NCBI GenBank assembly: GCA_003987775.1
Contig: RXJD01000021.1
Coordinates: 1 to 64,000 of the forward strand
Source: Mycobacterium sp.
Lineage (GTDB): Bacteria; Actinomycetota; Actinomycetes; Mycobacteriales; Mycobacteriaceae
Reading direction: 5' to 3'
Length of the DNA: 64,000 nt
Every line of letters begins with the position of its first letter. Position 1 is the first letter of the stretch. This document shows, piece by piece, positions 45,753 to 55,196 of this stretch. The translations under genes and the position numbers were made by a program. Below the pieces are notes generated by a model. It worked only from the letters and a program-made list of their open reading frames with translations, was not told the DNA's origin and did not search any database.

Positions 45753-47357
45753 ATGGGACAGGTGTTCGCGCTTGTTCTGATCGTCGCGCTGGTCACCACC
45801 GTGGTCCTGGGCACCCTCCTGGGCCGCCGCTTCCGCGTCGGTCCCCCGGTGCTGCTCATCTTCCTCGGCGCGCTGCTCGGCCTGATCCCCCGCTTCGCCC
45901 ACGTCCACATCGAAGGCGAGCTGGTACTGCTGCTGTTCCTGCCGGCGATCCTGTACTGGGAGAGCCTGAACACCAGCTTCCGGGAGATCAAAGCCAACAT
46001 GCGGGTCATCGTGATGACCAGCATCGGCCTGGTCATCGCCACCGCATTCGCGGTGTCCTGGGCAGCCCGCGCGATGGGCATGGAATCGCACGCGGCCGCG
46101 GTGCTGGGCGCCGTGCTTTCCCCGACCGACGCCGCCGCCGTCGCCGGCCTGGCGAAGAAACTGCCGCGCCGCTCGCTGACGGTGCTGCGTGGCGAGAGCC
46201 TCATCAACGACGGCACCGCACTGGTGCTGTTCGGCGTCACCGTGTCGGTGGCCGTCGGCGGCAGCGAGGTCGGACCGCTGGCCCTCACCCTGCGATTCGT
46301 CTACTCCTACCTGGGCGGCATCCTGGCCGGGCTGATCGTCGGCGGCCTGGTGACGCTGCTGCGGCGCCGCATCGACGCGCCCTTGGAAGAGGGCGCGCTG
46401 AGCCTGCTGACACCGTTCGCGGCGTTCCTGCTGGCCGAGTCGACCCACTGCAGCGGCGTGGTCGCGGTGCTGGTGTCGGCGCTGATGCTCACCTATGTCA
46501 GCCCGCGGGTCATCCGGGCCCGCTCGCGACTGCAGTCGTTCGCCTTCTGGGACATCACCACGTTCCTGCTCAACGGTTCGCTGTGGGTGTTCGTCGGCGT
46601 CCAGATCCCCAACGCCATGCGCGGGATCGCCGACGTGCACGGCGGAATCCGGCACGCCTTCTACCTCGCTCTGGTGGTGTGCGGCGTGGTGATCGCGACA
46701 CGGTTCCTCTGGGTCGAACTCACCACCATGCTGGGGCTGGCCATCGACAGAACCACCAACCGGCCCACCCGGCACGTCCCCTTCCGGCAGCGCAGCGTCA
46801 CCAGCTGGGCCGGCTTCCGCGGGGCGGTCTCCCTGGCCGCGGCGCTGGCGGTCCCGCTGGAAACGCACAGCGGCGCCCCGTTCCCGGACCGCAACCTGAT
46901 CATCTTCGTCGTCTCGGTGGTGATCCTGGTGACCGTCCTGATGCAGGGCAGCACGCTGCCCCTGGTGGTCCGGTGGGCGCAGCTGCCCGAAGACGTGGCC
47001 CGCGCCGAGGAGGTGCAACTGGCCCGCACCCGCGGCGCCGAAGTCGCCCTGGAGGCACTGCCCGAGGTCGCGGCCGAGGTCGGCATCGGCCCCAAGCTAA
47101 TGGCGCGCCTGCAGAAGGAGTACGAGGAGAAGGCCCGGCTGGCCGAAGCCGACGGCGACGACTCCGACGACAGCAATCACCTCACCGAGGCCCGGGACAA
47201 GATCCGCGAGGTGCACCTGCGCGTCCTGGAGCGCAAACGCCAAGCCATCACCGAACTGCGTAACCAGCGGCGCATCGACGACATCGTGCTGCGGGAGATC
47301 CAGGAGACCATGGACCTCGAAGAGGTGCGGCTGCTCGGTCCCGCCGACGTCGACTAG
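45753..47357 (+). CDS. CPA1-family Na+/H+ antiporter
   Basis: This 534-residue protein starts at ATG 45753. It has about 12 membrane helices (for example VFALVLIVALVTTVVLGTLL at the start) and the CPA1 marks: SPTDAAAVAGL with the transport Asp (~127), RGESLINDGTALVLF with the paired N-D (~150), and GFRGAVSLAAALAVP. The C-terminal ~110 residues are cytoplasmic and charged. It should exchange Na+ or K+ for H+. No regulator is adjacent. The gap to the FAD monooxygenase gene is 11 bp, so the two may be co-transcribed. Confidence 0.92.
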   Translation: MGQVFALVLIVALVTTVVLGTLLGRRFRVGPPVLLIFLGALLGLIPRFAHVHIEGELVLLLFLPAILYWESLNTSFREIKANMRVIVMTSIGLVIATAFAVSWAARAMGMESHAAAVLGAVLSPTDAAAVAGLAKKLPRRSLTVLRGESLINDGTALVLFGVTVSVAVGGSEVGPLALTLRFVYSYLGGILAGLIVGGLVTLLRRRIDAPLEEGALSLLTPFAAFLLAESTHCSGVVAVLVSALMLTYVSPRVIRARSRLQSFAFWDITTFLLNGSLWVFVGVQIPNAMRGIADVHGGIRHAFYLALVVCGVVIATRFLWVELTTMLGLAIDRTTNRPTRHVPFRQRSVTSWAGFRGAVSLAAALAVPLETHSGAPFPDRNLIIFVVSVVILVTVLMQGSTLPLVVRWAQLPEDVARAEEVQLARTRGAEVALEALPEVAAEVGIGPKLMARLQKEYEEKARLAEADGDDSDDSNHLTEARDKIREVHLRVLERKRQAITELRNQRRIDDIVLREIQETMDLEEVRLLGPADVD

Positions 47358-47368
47358 GGGTTTACCGC

Positions 47369-48868
47369 ATGGCTGACGAACACACCCGGGTCGTCATCTC
47401 CGGGGCCGGGCCTAATGGGCTGATGCTGGCCTGCGAGCTGGCGCTGGCCGGGATACGGCCCGTGGTGCTCGATCTGCAGCCGGCACCCAGCCTCGAACCC
47501 AAAGCCAATGGACTTGTCGGACAAGTCGTTCGGATGCTCGATCAACGCGGCCTCTACCAGGCGTTCACCGGCGACGATGAACCGCCACGGCCCGCCCTCG
47601 GCTGGATGTTCGCCGCGATGCCGCTGGATTTCCTCGGCCTGCCGGACAACCCGATGTACGCGATGCTGATGCCGCAACCACGGCTGGTGCGGCTACTGGA
47701 GAAACGGGCGCGGGACCTGGGCGTCGATCTGCGCTGGGGGCACGAACTGGTCGGGCTGAGCCCCGACCCGGTCACCATCTCAATGTCCTCCCCCGAACGC
47801 GACTACGTCATCGCCGCCGACTACCTGGTGGGGGCCGACGGCGGACGCAGCCCGGTGCGCAAGATGATGGGCATCGGCTTCCCCGGCAGCACCTCGGACA
47901 CCGTCGGCCGGCTCGCGCACGTGCACATACCCGACAACCTGCGCGACGGCCACGGCGCACTGGTCATTCCGGGGTACGGCCGGTTGCCCTTCGGCCACAC
48001 CCGGGTGGATCGCGGCGGTTTGATCTACGCCGAATTCGAGCCGGGCCGTTCCATGTTCGGCACCTTCGAATTCGGCCCGCCCGTTGAAGACCCGCCGATG
48101 AGCCTGCAGGAACTGCGAGACAGCGCGCGGCGGCTGCTCGGCGTCGAGCTGCCGTTGGAAGAGCCGAAAGGGCCTGGCCCGCATGCGCTTCGGCGCATCA
48201 ACGGGTGGAACACCCGGCACGCCGAACGATACCGCGACGGCCGCGTCTTTCTGCTCGGCGATGCCGCCCACGTGCACAGCGCCATGGGCGGTCCGGGCCT
48301 GAACCTCGGCCTGCAGGACGCGGTCAACCTCGGCTGGAAACTGGCGGCACAGATCAACGGCTGGGCGCCGGCCGGCCTCCTGGACACCTACCAGGCCGAG
48401 CGCTACCCGGTGGGCCAGCGCGTCATGATGCACTCACTGGCCCAGACCGCGCTGATGACGCCGGGTCCTGAAGTCGGTGCGCTACGCGAACTGATGGCCG
48501 AACTGTTCGCCTTTGCCGATGTCGCGGCCCACATGGCCGCGCTGCTCGCCGGCTCCGACGTGCGCTACGACGTGGGCGACGACCATGCGCTGTCGGGGCG
48601 GCTGGTGCCCGATCTGACCCTCGACGACGGGCGTCGGGTCGCCGGCCTGCTGCACGCGGCTCGTCCCGTGTTGCTCGGCGGCGGCGAGGCGGCAGCGGCG
48701 GCCCGCGGGTGGGCACACCGGGTCGACACCGTCGAAGCCGAACTGACCGACGCCGCGGCAATGCTGATCCGCCCCGACGGCTACATCGCCTGGGCAACAA
48801 ATGAATTCGGGTCCACCGCTGGGCTGCGCGCCGCGTTGGAACGGTGGTTCGGCCCCGGAACCGGGTAG
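47369..48868 (+). CDS. FAD-dependent aromatic monooxygenase (PHBH fold)
   Basis: This 499-residue protein starts at ATG 47369, 11 bp after the antiporter gene. It has VVISGAGPNGLMLACELA (Rossmann GxGxxG), DYLVGADGGRSPVRK (DG motif, ~150) and GRVFLLGDAAHVHSAMGGPGLNLGLQDA (GD motif, ~295). The length and a thioredoxin-like C-terminal part fit class A hydroxylases of the RdmE/MhpA type, acting on phenols or polyketides with NAD(P)H. No ring-cleavage enzyme is adjacent. The acetolactate synthase gene follows after 10 bp. Confidence 0.9.
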   Translation: MADEHTRVVISGAGPNGLMLACELALAGIRPVVLDLQPAPSLEPKANGLVGQVVRMLDQRGLYQAFTGDDEPPRPALGWMFAAMPLDFLGLPDNPMYAMLMPQPRLVRLLEKRARDLGVDLRWGHELVGLSPDPVTISMSSPERDYVIAADYLVGADGGRSPVRKMMGIGFPGSTSDTVGRLAHVHIPDNLRDGHGALVIPGYGRLPFGHTRVDRGGLIYAEFEPGRSMFGTFEFGPPVEDPPMSLQELRDSARRLLGVELPLEEPKGPGPHALRRINGWNTRHAERYRDGRVFLLGDAAHVHSAMGGPGLNLGLQDAVNLGWKLAAQINGWAPAGLLDTYQAERYPVGQRVMMHSLAQTALMTPGPEVGALRELMAELFAFADVAAHMAALLAGSDVRYDVGDDHALSGRLVPDLTLDDGRRVAGLLHAARPVLLGGGEAAAAARGWAHRVDTVEAELTDAAAMLIRPDGYIAWATNEFGSTAGLRAALERWFGPGTG

Positions 48869-48878
48869 CGTCGCCTGG

Positions 48879-50543
48879 GTGACTCCAGTGCGCAGCGCCC
48901 AGAAGATCGTCGATGTGCTGGCCGCGCAGGGCGTGCGGTACATCTTCGGGGTACCGGGCGCCAAGATCGACGCCGTCTACGACGCGCTGCTCGACGGCGG
49001 ACCCGAGGTGGTGGTCTGCCGGCACGAGCAGAACGCCGCCTTCATGGCCGCGGCGGTCGGCCGCCTCACCGGCGTCCCCGGCGTCGTCCTGGTGACCTCC
49101 GGGCCGGGCACCGCCAACCTGGCCACCGGCCTGCTCACCGCCAACACCGAACAGGATCCGGTGGTGGCATTGTGCGGCGCGGTGCAGCGAGAGGACCGGC
49201 TCAAGCGCACCCACCAGTCGATGGACGCCGCGGCGCTGTTGCGCACGGTCACCAAGTTCACCGGTGAGATCGACCATCCCGACAACGCCGCCGAGGCCAC
49301 CGTGGCGGCGTTCCGCGCGGCGCTGACCGAACCCTGTGGCGCCGCCGCGGTGGTCCTGCCCTCCGACGTGCTGGCCGCCCCGACCACCGCGGGCATCACC
49401 GCGGCGCTGCCGATCCCGCGATTGGCCGCGGCGCCGGCTGATCTCGTGGCACGCGCAGCCGAACTGATCCGCACCGCACAGCGCCCCGCGCTGCTAGTGG
49501 GCATCCGCGGCGCCGATCCCGAAAGCTGCACGGCGCTAAGGTCTTTGGTGGCCGCGACCGGGTTGCCCGTGGTGGAGACGTTTCAGGCCGCCGGTGTCAT
49601 CTCCCGCGAACTCGAAGAGTACTTCCTGGGCCGAGTGGGCCTGTTCCGCAACCAGCCCGGCGACGTCATCGTGGCGCATGCCGACGTCATCGTCACCATC
49701 GGTTACGACGCGGTGGAATACGACCCGGCGCTGTGGAACGAACACGTCGATCGCCCGATTGTGCACATCGACTCCGTACCCGCCGACGTCGACAACCACT
49801 ACCAGCCGACGGTGGAACTGCGCGGTGACATCGCGGCGACACTGACCGCACTGACGGACTCACTCACCGGGGTCGCCCCGACCCCCGACTACCAGGCGGA
49901 GATCGACACCCAGCGAAAAGCGTTGACCGACATCGACGAAACCGCGCGCGACCAGCCGCCGGACGGCCCGGGACTGAACCCGGTGGCGGTCGTGTTGCGG
50001 CTGCGCGAGGAACTCGACGACACCGCGACCATCGCCTGCGACATCGGTTCGGTCTACATCTACATGGCGCGGCACTTCAGGGTGTACCAGCCGCGCCGGT
50101 TGCTGTTCTCCAACGGTCAGCAGACACTCGGAGTCGCTCTGCCCTGGGCCATGGCCGCCTGCCTGGTGCGGCCGGGCACTCCCGTCGTGTCGGTGTCCGG
50201 GGACGGAGGCTTCCTGTTCTCCGCGCAGGAGCTCGCGACCGCCGCCCGGCTCGGATTGACGTTCACCCACATCATCTTTCGCGACAACAGCTACGACATG
50301 GTGGGCTTTCAGGAGGAGCTCAAGTACGGCCGCAAATCCGGGGTGCAGCTCGGTGATTACGACGTCGTCTCCTATGCGAAGGCATTCGGCGCACACGGCT
50401 ACCGGGTGGGCAGCCTCGAGGAATTCGGCGCGGTGCTGCGACAGGCGCTGGCCGAACCGGGGCCGTCGCTGATCGATGTCCCCGTCGACTACAGCCACAA
50501 CGTCGACCTCGCCGCCCACCTACACGACGACACATTCGAATGA
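48879..50543 (+). CDS. alsS: Acetolactate synthase, catabolic type
   Basis: GTG 48879 is used because the sequence TPVRSAQKIVDVLAAQGVRYIFGVPGAKID from there is the family N-terminus; 554 residues. It is a ThDP enzyme: catalytic Glu in CRHEQNAAFMA (~47), and the Mg/ThDP motif GDGGFLFSAQELATAARLGL ending FRDNSYDM. Without a regulatory subunit and followed directly by acetolactate decarboxylase, it is the catabolic AlsS type rather than IlvB. It condenses two pyruvates to 2-acetolactate. It overlaps the next gene by four bases (ATGA). Confidence 0.92.
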   Translation: MTPVRSAQKIVDVLAAQGVRYIFGVPGAKIDAVYDALLDGGPEVVVCRHEQNAAFMAAAVGRLTGVPGVVLVTSGPGTANLATGLLTANTEQDPVVALCGAVQREDRLKRTHQSMDAAALLRTVTKFTGEIDHPDNAAEATVAAFRAALTEPCGAAAVVLPSDVLAAPTTAGITAALPIPRLAAAPADLVARAAELIRTAQRPALLVGIRGADPESCTALRSLVAATGLPVVETFQAAGVISRELEEYFLGRVGLFRNQPGDVIVAHADVIVTIGYDAVEYDPALWNEHVDRPIVHIDSVPADVDNHYQPTVELRGDIAATLTALTDSLTGVAPTPDYQAEIDTQRKALTDIDETARDQPPDGPGLNPVAVVLRLREELDDTATIACDIGSVYIYMARHFRVYQPRRLLFSNGQQTLGVALPWAMAACLVRPGTPVVSVSGDGGFLFSAQELATAARLGLTFTHIIFRDNSYDMVGFQEELKYGRKSGVQLGDYDVVSYAKAFGAHGYRVGSLEEFGAVLRQALAEPGPSLIDVPVDYSHNVDLAAHLHDDTFE

Positions 50544-51301
50544 GCACCGCACAGGAGCACTTCCGCCGGTGGGCGGCGCGGCTCATCGGGCACCAGTCCG
50601 AGGTCTACCAATACTCCACCATCAGCGCCCTGCTCGACGGCGTGTACGACGGCGACGCCACGGTGGCCGACATCCTGCAGCACGGCGACTTCGGGCTCGG
50701 CACGTTCAACCACCTCGACGGCGAGATGGTGATCCTCGACGGTGTGTGCTACCGGCTGCGAGCCGACGGAACCGCCACGCGCGCAGCACAAACCGACCGC
50801 ACCCCGTTCGCGGCCGTCACCCGCTTCCACCGTGACTTCGAGATCGCCATCAACGCCCGCACCGAACGCGCCGCGGTGATCGCCGCCATCGACCAGCGGA
50901 TCACCAGCCCCAACCTCATCTACGCCGTCAAAGTCACCGGCCACTTCGCCGACCTACACACCCGCACCGTCATGGAGCAGGAGAAGCCGTATCCGCCGCT
51001 GACGCAGGCGACCGAGGGACAGGCCGAAACCCGGTTCACCGACATCTCGGGCACCTTGGTCGGGTTTCGCACCCCTGACTTCGAACAGGGCATTGCTGTC
51101 GCGGGCTATCACCTGCACTTCCTCAACGACGACCGCACCGCCGGCGGCCACGTCCTGGACTTCACGCTTCAGCGCGGCGAGGTCGCCGTCAGCGGCGCCT
51201 CACAAATGCACTTGAGCCTGCCGACCTCGGGCGCATTCCTGCAGGCGCGGCTCAACGCAGAAGACATGGGCGAGCAGATCACGAAAGCCGAAGGCGGCTA
51301 A
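50540..51301 (+). CDS. alsD: Acetolactate decarboxylase
   Basis: This 253-residue protein starts at ATG 50540, overlapping the AlsS stop. It has the family marks: YQYSTISALLDGVYDG at the start, GDFGLGTFNHLDGEM, and the zinc ligands in GYHLHFLNDDRTAGGHVLDF (two His plus a third). It decarboxylates 2-acetolactate to acetoin. With AlsS it makes a two-gene acetoin pathway that consumes pyruvate and limits acidification. Its stop overlaps the convergent P450 stop (CTAA). Confidence 0.93.
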   Translation: MSTAQEHFRRWAARLIGHQSEVYQYSTISALLDGVYDGDATVADILQHGDFGLGTFNHLDGEMVILDGVCYRLRADGTATRAAQTDRTPFAAVTRFHRDFEIAINARTERAAVIAAIDQRITSPNLIYAVKVTGHFADLHTRTVMEQEKPYPPLTQATEGQAETRFTDISGTLVGFRTPDFEQGIAVAGYHLHFLNDDRTAGGHVLDFTLQRGEVAVSGASQMHLSLPTSGAFLQARLNAEDMGEQITKAEGG

Positions 51302-52548
51302 CCCGTACTGCACGGAAGTCGTTTGATCCCATGGAAGAACGACGACCGCAGCCGGTCGGGCTCGCCGGTCACCGTCAGGCCCGGCACGTTCGGATACAAC
51401 TCCTCGAGCATCACCCGCAGCTCCAGCCGGGCCAGTTGCGCCCCCAGGCAGAAGTGCACTCCCCCGCCGCCGAACGCCGCGTGCCCGGCATCCGGGCGGG
51501 TGACGTCGAATTCACCGGCCCGGTCGAACACGTCCTCATCCCGGTTGGCCGACAAGTAGTGCATCAGCACCCAGTCGCCCTCGGGAATGCGCCGGCCGCG
51601 GATCTCGACGTCGCGGGTGACGGTGCGACGGAAGTGCATCACCGGACTCGCCCAGCGCAGCAGTTCCTCGACCGCCGGCTTGACCGCCTCCGGATCGCGG
51701 GCCAGCAGCGCCTGCTGATCGGGATGCTGCGACAACGCCAAAATGCCGTGGCTCAACGTGTTTCGGGTGGTCTCGTTGCCGGCGATGGCCAGCAGCAGGA
51801 AGAACTCGTTGAGTTGATCGCGGTTGAGTTTCTGCCCGTCCACCTCGGCGGCGAGCAACGCCGACAGGATGTCGTCGGTGAGACCGTGCGTGCGGCGGTG
51901 CTTGACCAGTTCGCCGCAATAGCGGAACATCTCGGCCGCGGCCTGCCCGAGCGCTTCCGGAGTGGGGGCATAGTCGGGGTCTTCGATGCCCAGCGTCCCG
52001 ATCGCGTTGCTCCACCGGAACACCTCCATCCGGTCCTCGGCGGGCACCCCGAGCACGTCGGCGATCACTTGCAGCGACATCTCCGCGGAAATGTCGGGCA
52101 CCGCATCGAATTCGCCCTTCTCGGTGATGTCGGCGACGATGTTACGGGCGACCTGGCGCATGTGCGGCTCCAGCCGCAACACATTGCGCGCGGTGAAACC
52201 CTGGTTGATCAGCTTGCGATAGTGCACGTGCCGCGGCGGGTCGATGCCCGGCAGCATCGCCGAGGTGGGACCGGCCTCCACCTCGACCAGCGTGTTGCCC
52301 CTGCTGCTGCTGAAGGTGTCGGTGTCGCGGCTGACCAGCCGCACGTCGGCATGCCGGGTCAACAGCCACGCCCGGGGCAGGCCGGACATCTGCACCGGGT
52401 GCACCGGCGCGTCCGCACGCAACCTGGCCATCGCGTCGAACGGGGCGCCGGTGACGAAGGTGTCGGGGTTCAGCAGCGCCGCGGCGTCGCGGTCGGCCTG
52501 CGTCTGCTGGTTCTCGACCACCAGCGAACCCAGCTTCGGAACGGTCAT
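51298..52548 (-). CDS. Cytochrome P450
   Basis: This 416-residue protein starts at ATG 52548 behind GGGGGAG, overlapping the TetR stop (ATGA). I-helix AIAGNETTRN (~245), ExxR EELLRW (~290) and haem loop FGGGGVHFCLGAQLAR (~360) are present. IDPPRHVHYRKLINQGFT matches the B'-C region of class I bacterial P450s. Coupling to TetR suggests substrate-induced expression. No ferredoxin is adjacent. The substrate cannot be read from sequence. Confidence 0.92.
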   Translation of the reverse strand: MTVPKLGSLVVENQQTQADRDAAALLNPDTFVTGAPFDAMARLRADAPVHPVQMSGLPRAWLLTRHADVRLVSRDTDTFSSSRGNTLVEVEAGPTSAMLPGIDPPRHVHYRKLINQGFTARNVLRLEPHMRQVARNIVADITEKGEFDAVPDISAEMSLQVIADVLGVPAEDRMEVFRWSNAIGTLGIEDPDYAPTPEALGQAAAEMFRYCGELVKHRRTHGLTDDILSALLAAEVDGQKLNRDQLNEFFLLLAIAGNETTRNTLSHGILALSQHPDQQALLARDPEAVKPAVEELLRWASPVMHFRRTVTRDVEIRGRRIPEGDWVLMHYLSANRDEDVFDRAGEFDVTRPDAGHAAFGGGGVHFCLGAQLARLELRVMLEELYPNVPGLTVTGEPDRLRSSFFHGIKRLPCSTG

Positions 52549-53096
52549 GACTCCCCCTCGGATGCCTTGATACCGGCGATGATCACGTCCAGCCCGGCCT
52601 GAAAACGCCTGGTGGAATTGGCTTTACCGCGGGCTTCGTCCAGACTGACCGAGCCCAGCAGGTAGGTGTAGAGCACCGTGTGCGCCGCCGCGGCAACGGC
52701 TTTGGGCACCCCGGCTTCGGCCAGCAGCGAACGGCTGAGCCGGTCCAGGCGGCGGGCGCGCTCCCCGCCGCCGCGGGTCTGCAGGATGCCGGCGATGCCC
52801 GGCACATCGAGCATGACTTCGCGCGCCGCGCAGTACAGTTCGGCGAGCCTGATATCCCACGGGCCGGTATCGGGCACCGGGATGCCGGCCAGCACGGATT
52901 CCGCAAGCAGGTCCAGCGCGGCCTGTTTTCCGGGCACGTGGTAGTAGACCGACGGCACCGCGGCGCCGAGTTCGGCGGCCAGTTCCCGCATCGTCACCTG
53001 TTGCACGCCGACCCGACGCGCCAGTGCGTGCAGCGAGGACACCACCTGAGTGCGGTCGAGTTCGCCGTATGCGCGCCGCGCCGTCATTCGAGCCAT
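52545..53096 (-). CDS. TetR-family regulator of the downstream P450
   Basis: ATG 53096 (or ATG 53087) gives about 180 residues. The HTH is VTMRELAAELGAAVPSVYYHV, the TetR pattern (YYHV). The C-terminal domain resembles the TetR-C class that binds small lipophilic ligands. It is co-transcribed with the P450 and divergent from an LLM oxidoreductase whose start is only 37 bp away. A near-perfect palindrome overlaps its own start and is the probable operator. Confidence 0.88.
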   Translation of the reverse strand: MARMTARRAYGELDRTQVVSSLHALARRVGVQQVTMRELAAELGAAVPSVYYHVPGKQAALDLLAESVLAGIPVPDTGPWDIRLAELYCAAREVMLDVPGIAGILQTRGGGERARRLDRLSRSLLAEAGVPKAVAAAAHTVLYTYLLGSVSLDEARGKANSTRRFQAGLDVIIAGIKASEGES

Positions 53097-53115
53097 GTTC
53101 GAATCAATTCGAGCA
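53096..53115. promoter_or_regulatory. Inverted repeat between tetR and the LLM oxidoreductase gene
   Basis: TGTTCGAAT-CA-ATTCGAGCA has 9-bp arms with one mismatch. It covers the tetR start and lies 18 bp before the LLM start. Additional TTCGA elements flank it. It could let the TetR protein control both directions. Confidence 0.6.
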
Positions 53116-53133
53116 CTGTTAGAATCTAGCGCG

Positions 53134-54000
53134 ATGAGCGCCGCGACCGCAAAGTTATCCGTCTCCACACCGGTGGTGACGATGTTCCCCGGGGTGAGTG
53201 CCGACTGGGAGATCGACGCGTCGATCGAGGACATCGCGCGGGTTGCCGAGGAGGCCGACCGGCTCGGTTATCACCATCTGACCTGTAGCGAACACATCGC
53301 ACTGCCCGCCGCGGAGCAGGCCCGCCGCGGCGCGCGCTACTGGGATCCGCTGGCCACCTTCGGTTATCTGGCGGCCCGCACCCAGCGAATCCGGTTGGCC
53401 ACCAACGTGTTGGTGCTGGGCTACCACCACCCGCTGGAGATCGCGAAGCGCTACGGCACGCTGGACAAGGTCAGCAACGGCAGGCTCATCCTGGGGGTCG
53501 GCGTCGGGTCGCTGAAAGAGGAGTTCGACCTGATCGGTGCCCCGTTCGAGGACCGCGGAACGCGCGGTGACGACGCGTTGCGGGCGCTGCGCGCGGCCCT
53601 GTCGGTGGCCGAGCCCGCCTACCATGGCGAGTTCTACTCATTCGACGGCATGGTCGTCGACCCGTGTGCGGTGCAACCGCGGGTGCCGCTGTGGATCGGC
53701 GGCCGCACGCTGCGGTCCCTGCGGCGGGCCGTCACCCTGGCCGACGGCTGGGCGCCGTTCAACGTGAGCCTGCCGCAGGCGCGAGAATGGCTGGGCCGCT
53801 GCGATCTTCCCCCGGATTTCGACGTGGTGCTGGGACCCGCCCACCGGCTGGATCCCATGGGCGAACCCGACCGCGCCCGAGAACTGATCGCCGAGACCGT
53901 CGCTCACGGCGCCACCATCGTCAGCGCCACCTTCCGCCACGACTCGCTGCAGCACTACCTGGAGAACCTGCAGGCGCTCGCGGAACTGAACGCCGGATGA
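53134..54000 (+). CDS. F420-dependent LLM-class oxidoreductase
   Basis: ATG 53134 gives 288 residues; the frame is open upstream but reads through the operator. It has the luciferase-like TIM barrel: PGVSADWEIDASIEDIARVAEEADRLG, HHLTCSEHIALP, TNVLVLGYHHPLEIAKRYGTLD, GRLILGVGVGSLKEEF and PLWIGG. These are usual for F420H2-dependent reductases or dehydrogenases of actinobacteria. It overlaps the next gene by four bases. The TetR-operator between it and tetR suggests joint induction with the P450. Confidence 0.9.
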   Translation: MSAATAKLSVSTPVVTMFPGVSADWEIDASIEDIARVAEEADRLGYHHLTCSEHIALPAAEQARRGARYWDPLATFGYLAARTQRIRLATNVLVLGYHHPLEIAKRYGTLDKVSNGRLILGVGVGSLKEEFDLIGAPFEDRGTRGDDALRALRAALSVAEPAYHGEFYSFDGMVVDPCAVQPRVPLWIGGRTLRSLRRAVTLADGWAPFNVSLPQAREWLGRCDLPPDFDVVLGPAHRLDPMGEPDRARELIAETVAHGATIVSATFRHDSLQHYLENLQALAELNAG

Positions 54001-54728
54001 ACCGGGTCAGGGCGGGGATCTTCAGCCTCACCGCCGCGGCGCCGGCCGACGACGGATACCTGCGCTGGCACCTGCTGGACCACATGCCCGAGCAGTTCCA
54101 GCTGCCCGGCATCGTGCACGCGCTGCGCTGGATCGCCGACGGCGACTACCCCGCCCACCGCATCGCGGCGCACGGCCCGCTCGGCGACATCGGCAACGTC
54201 GTGCACTATCTCGCCGGTGAACCCGTCGCGGACACGCTGGCCGATTTCGTCGAACTCGGCCGCGTGCTACGGGAGAACGGTCGGATGCCCACCATGCGGC
54301 CGTTGCTGCAGATCTCCGGTCTTCGTCTGCTGCAATGGGATTCGGCGCCACAGGCGCTGGTGTCGGCGGAGGTGGTACCGTTCCGGCCGCACCGCGGCGT
54401 GCTGTTGATCCTGGAAGAACCGGCGGAGCCCGCCGGCGGGCGAACCGATGCCTGGCTCGGGTGGTTGCGGGCCGAGCACAGTCCGGCACTGCTCGCCTGC
54501 GCCGGTGTGGCCGGAGTGTGGACGTTCGGCTCGGTCTGCGCCCCGCCCCCGCGTGGGTGGCGCACCGATCCGCACTACGTCACCGTCGTCTATCTCGACG
54601 ACGACCCCCTGACCGTCAGCGGGGCGCTCGCGCCGGTCGTCGAGCAGCGGTGGGAATCGAGGGTGGTGCGGCCACTGTTCGCCGGCCCGTTGCGCAGCAT
54701 GATCCGCTGGGACGCCTGGCCGGCCTAG
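53997..54728 (+). CDS. Hypothetical EthD-like protein coupled to the LLM oxidoreductase
   Basis: ATG 53997 overlaps the LLM stop (ATGA); 243 residues. It seems to hold two dimeric alpha/beta-barrel (EthD-like) halves: one with DGYLRWHLLDHMPEQFQLPGI, the other with DAWLGWLRAEHSPALLAC. Such barrels are often found with oxidative degradation genes. No catalytic residues can be named. The stop overlaps that of the convergent secreted-protein gene (CTAG). Confidence 0.65.
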   Translation: MNRVRAGIFSLTAAAPADDGYLRWHLLDHMPEQFQLPGIVHALRWIADGDYPAHRIAAHGPLGDIGNVVHYLAGEPVADTLADFVELGRVLRENGRMPTMRPLLQISGLRLLQWDSAPQALVSAEVVPFRPHRGVLLILEEPAEPAGGRTDAWLGWLRAEHSPALLACAGVAGVWTFGSVCAPPPRGWRTDPHYVTVVYLDDDPLTVSGALAPVVEQRWESRVVRPLFAGPLRSMIRWDAWPA

Positions 54729-55192
54729 AGCGCACCGGCCTCCCAGGTGCCCGGTGGATAAGGCGGAACCGTGCCGGCGTAGACCCCGTCGGTCACCGTG
54801 CACAGGGCGTCGGAAATGGTTCCGGCATCGGCCAATACGGTGGGCGAACCGCCGGGCGTGACCCGGGCGACGACAGCCTGCCAGAAGTAGCCGATTCCGC
54901 CGTGTTCGTACCAGACGAACCAGTCACTGCCGCGGTGGCCGGCGCGAATCAGGCGGCGAAACGGCAGGTTCGGGTCGTTGACCGCATCGGTGCTGTTGAA
55001 CGGCGCACCGATATCAGCGATCGGCGGCAGCAGGCCGCGCAATTCGGCCGGCAGCTCGGACACGTGTTGCACCTCCTGCACGGCGGTGGCGAGCGTGCAC
55101 TTCGGGTTGGGCACGGCACCGGCCGGGCTTGCCGTCGCAAGACTGCAGGCCAGCGCACCCGCGGCCCAGTACGGGAGTAACCGTCGCATCAT
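54725..55192 (-). CDS. Secreted hypothetical protein
   Basis: ATG 55192 (MMRRLLPYWAAGALACSLA...) gives 155 residues with a Sec signal peptide cut near ASPAGA-VPNP. The mature protein has two Cys (PKCTLAT and DALCTVTD) that may pair, and many aromatic residues (DWFVWYEHGGIGYFW). I do not recognise a family beyond mycobacterial secreted proteins of unknown role. It is convergent with the EthD-like gene and divergent from the sulfurtransferase. Confidence 0.75.
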   Translation of the reverse strand: MMRRLLPYWAAGALACSLATASPAGAVPNPKCTLATAVQEVQHVSELPAELRGLLPPIADIGAPFNSTDAVNDPNLPFRRLIRAGHRGSDWFVWYEHGGIGYFWQAVVARVTPGGSPTVLADAGTISDALCTVTDGVYAGTVPPYPPGTWEAGAL

Positions 55193-55196
55193 CAGT

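Noticed and set aside
45528..47018. Long minus-strand frame (~496 codons) over the antiporter
   Set aside because: His/Gln/Asp-rich antisense shadow of the CPA1 gene with membrane-helix codons; no ribosome site.
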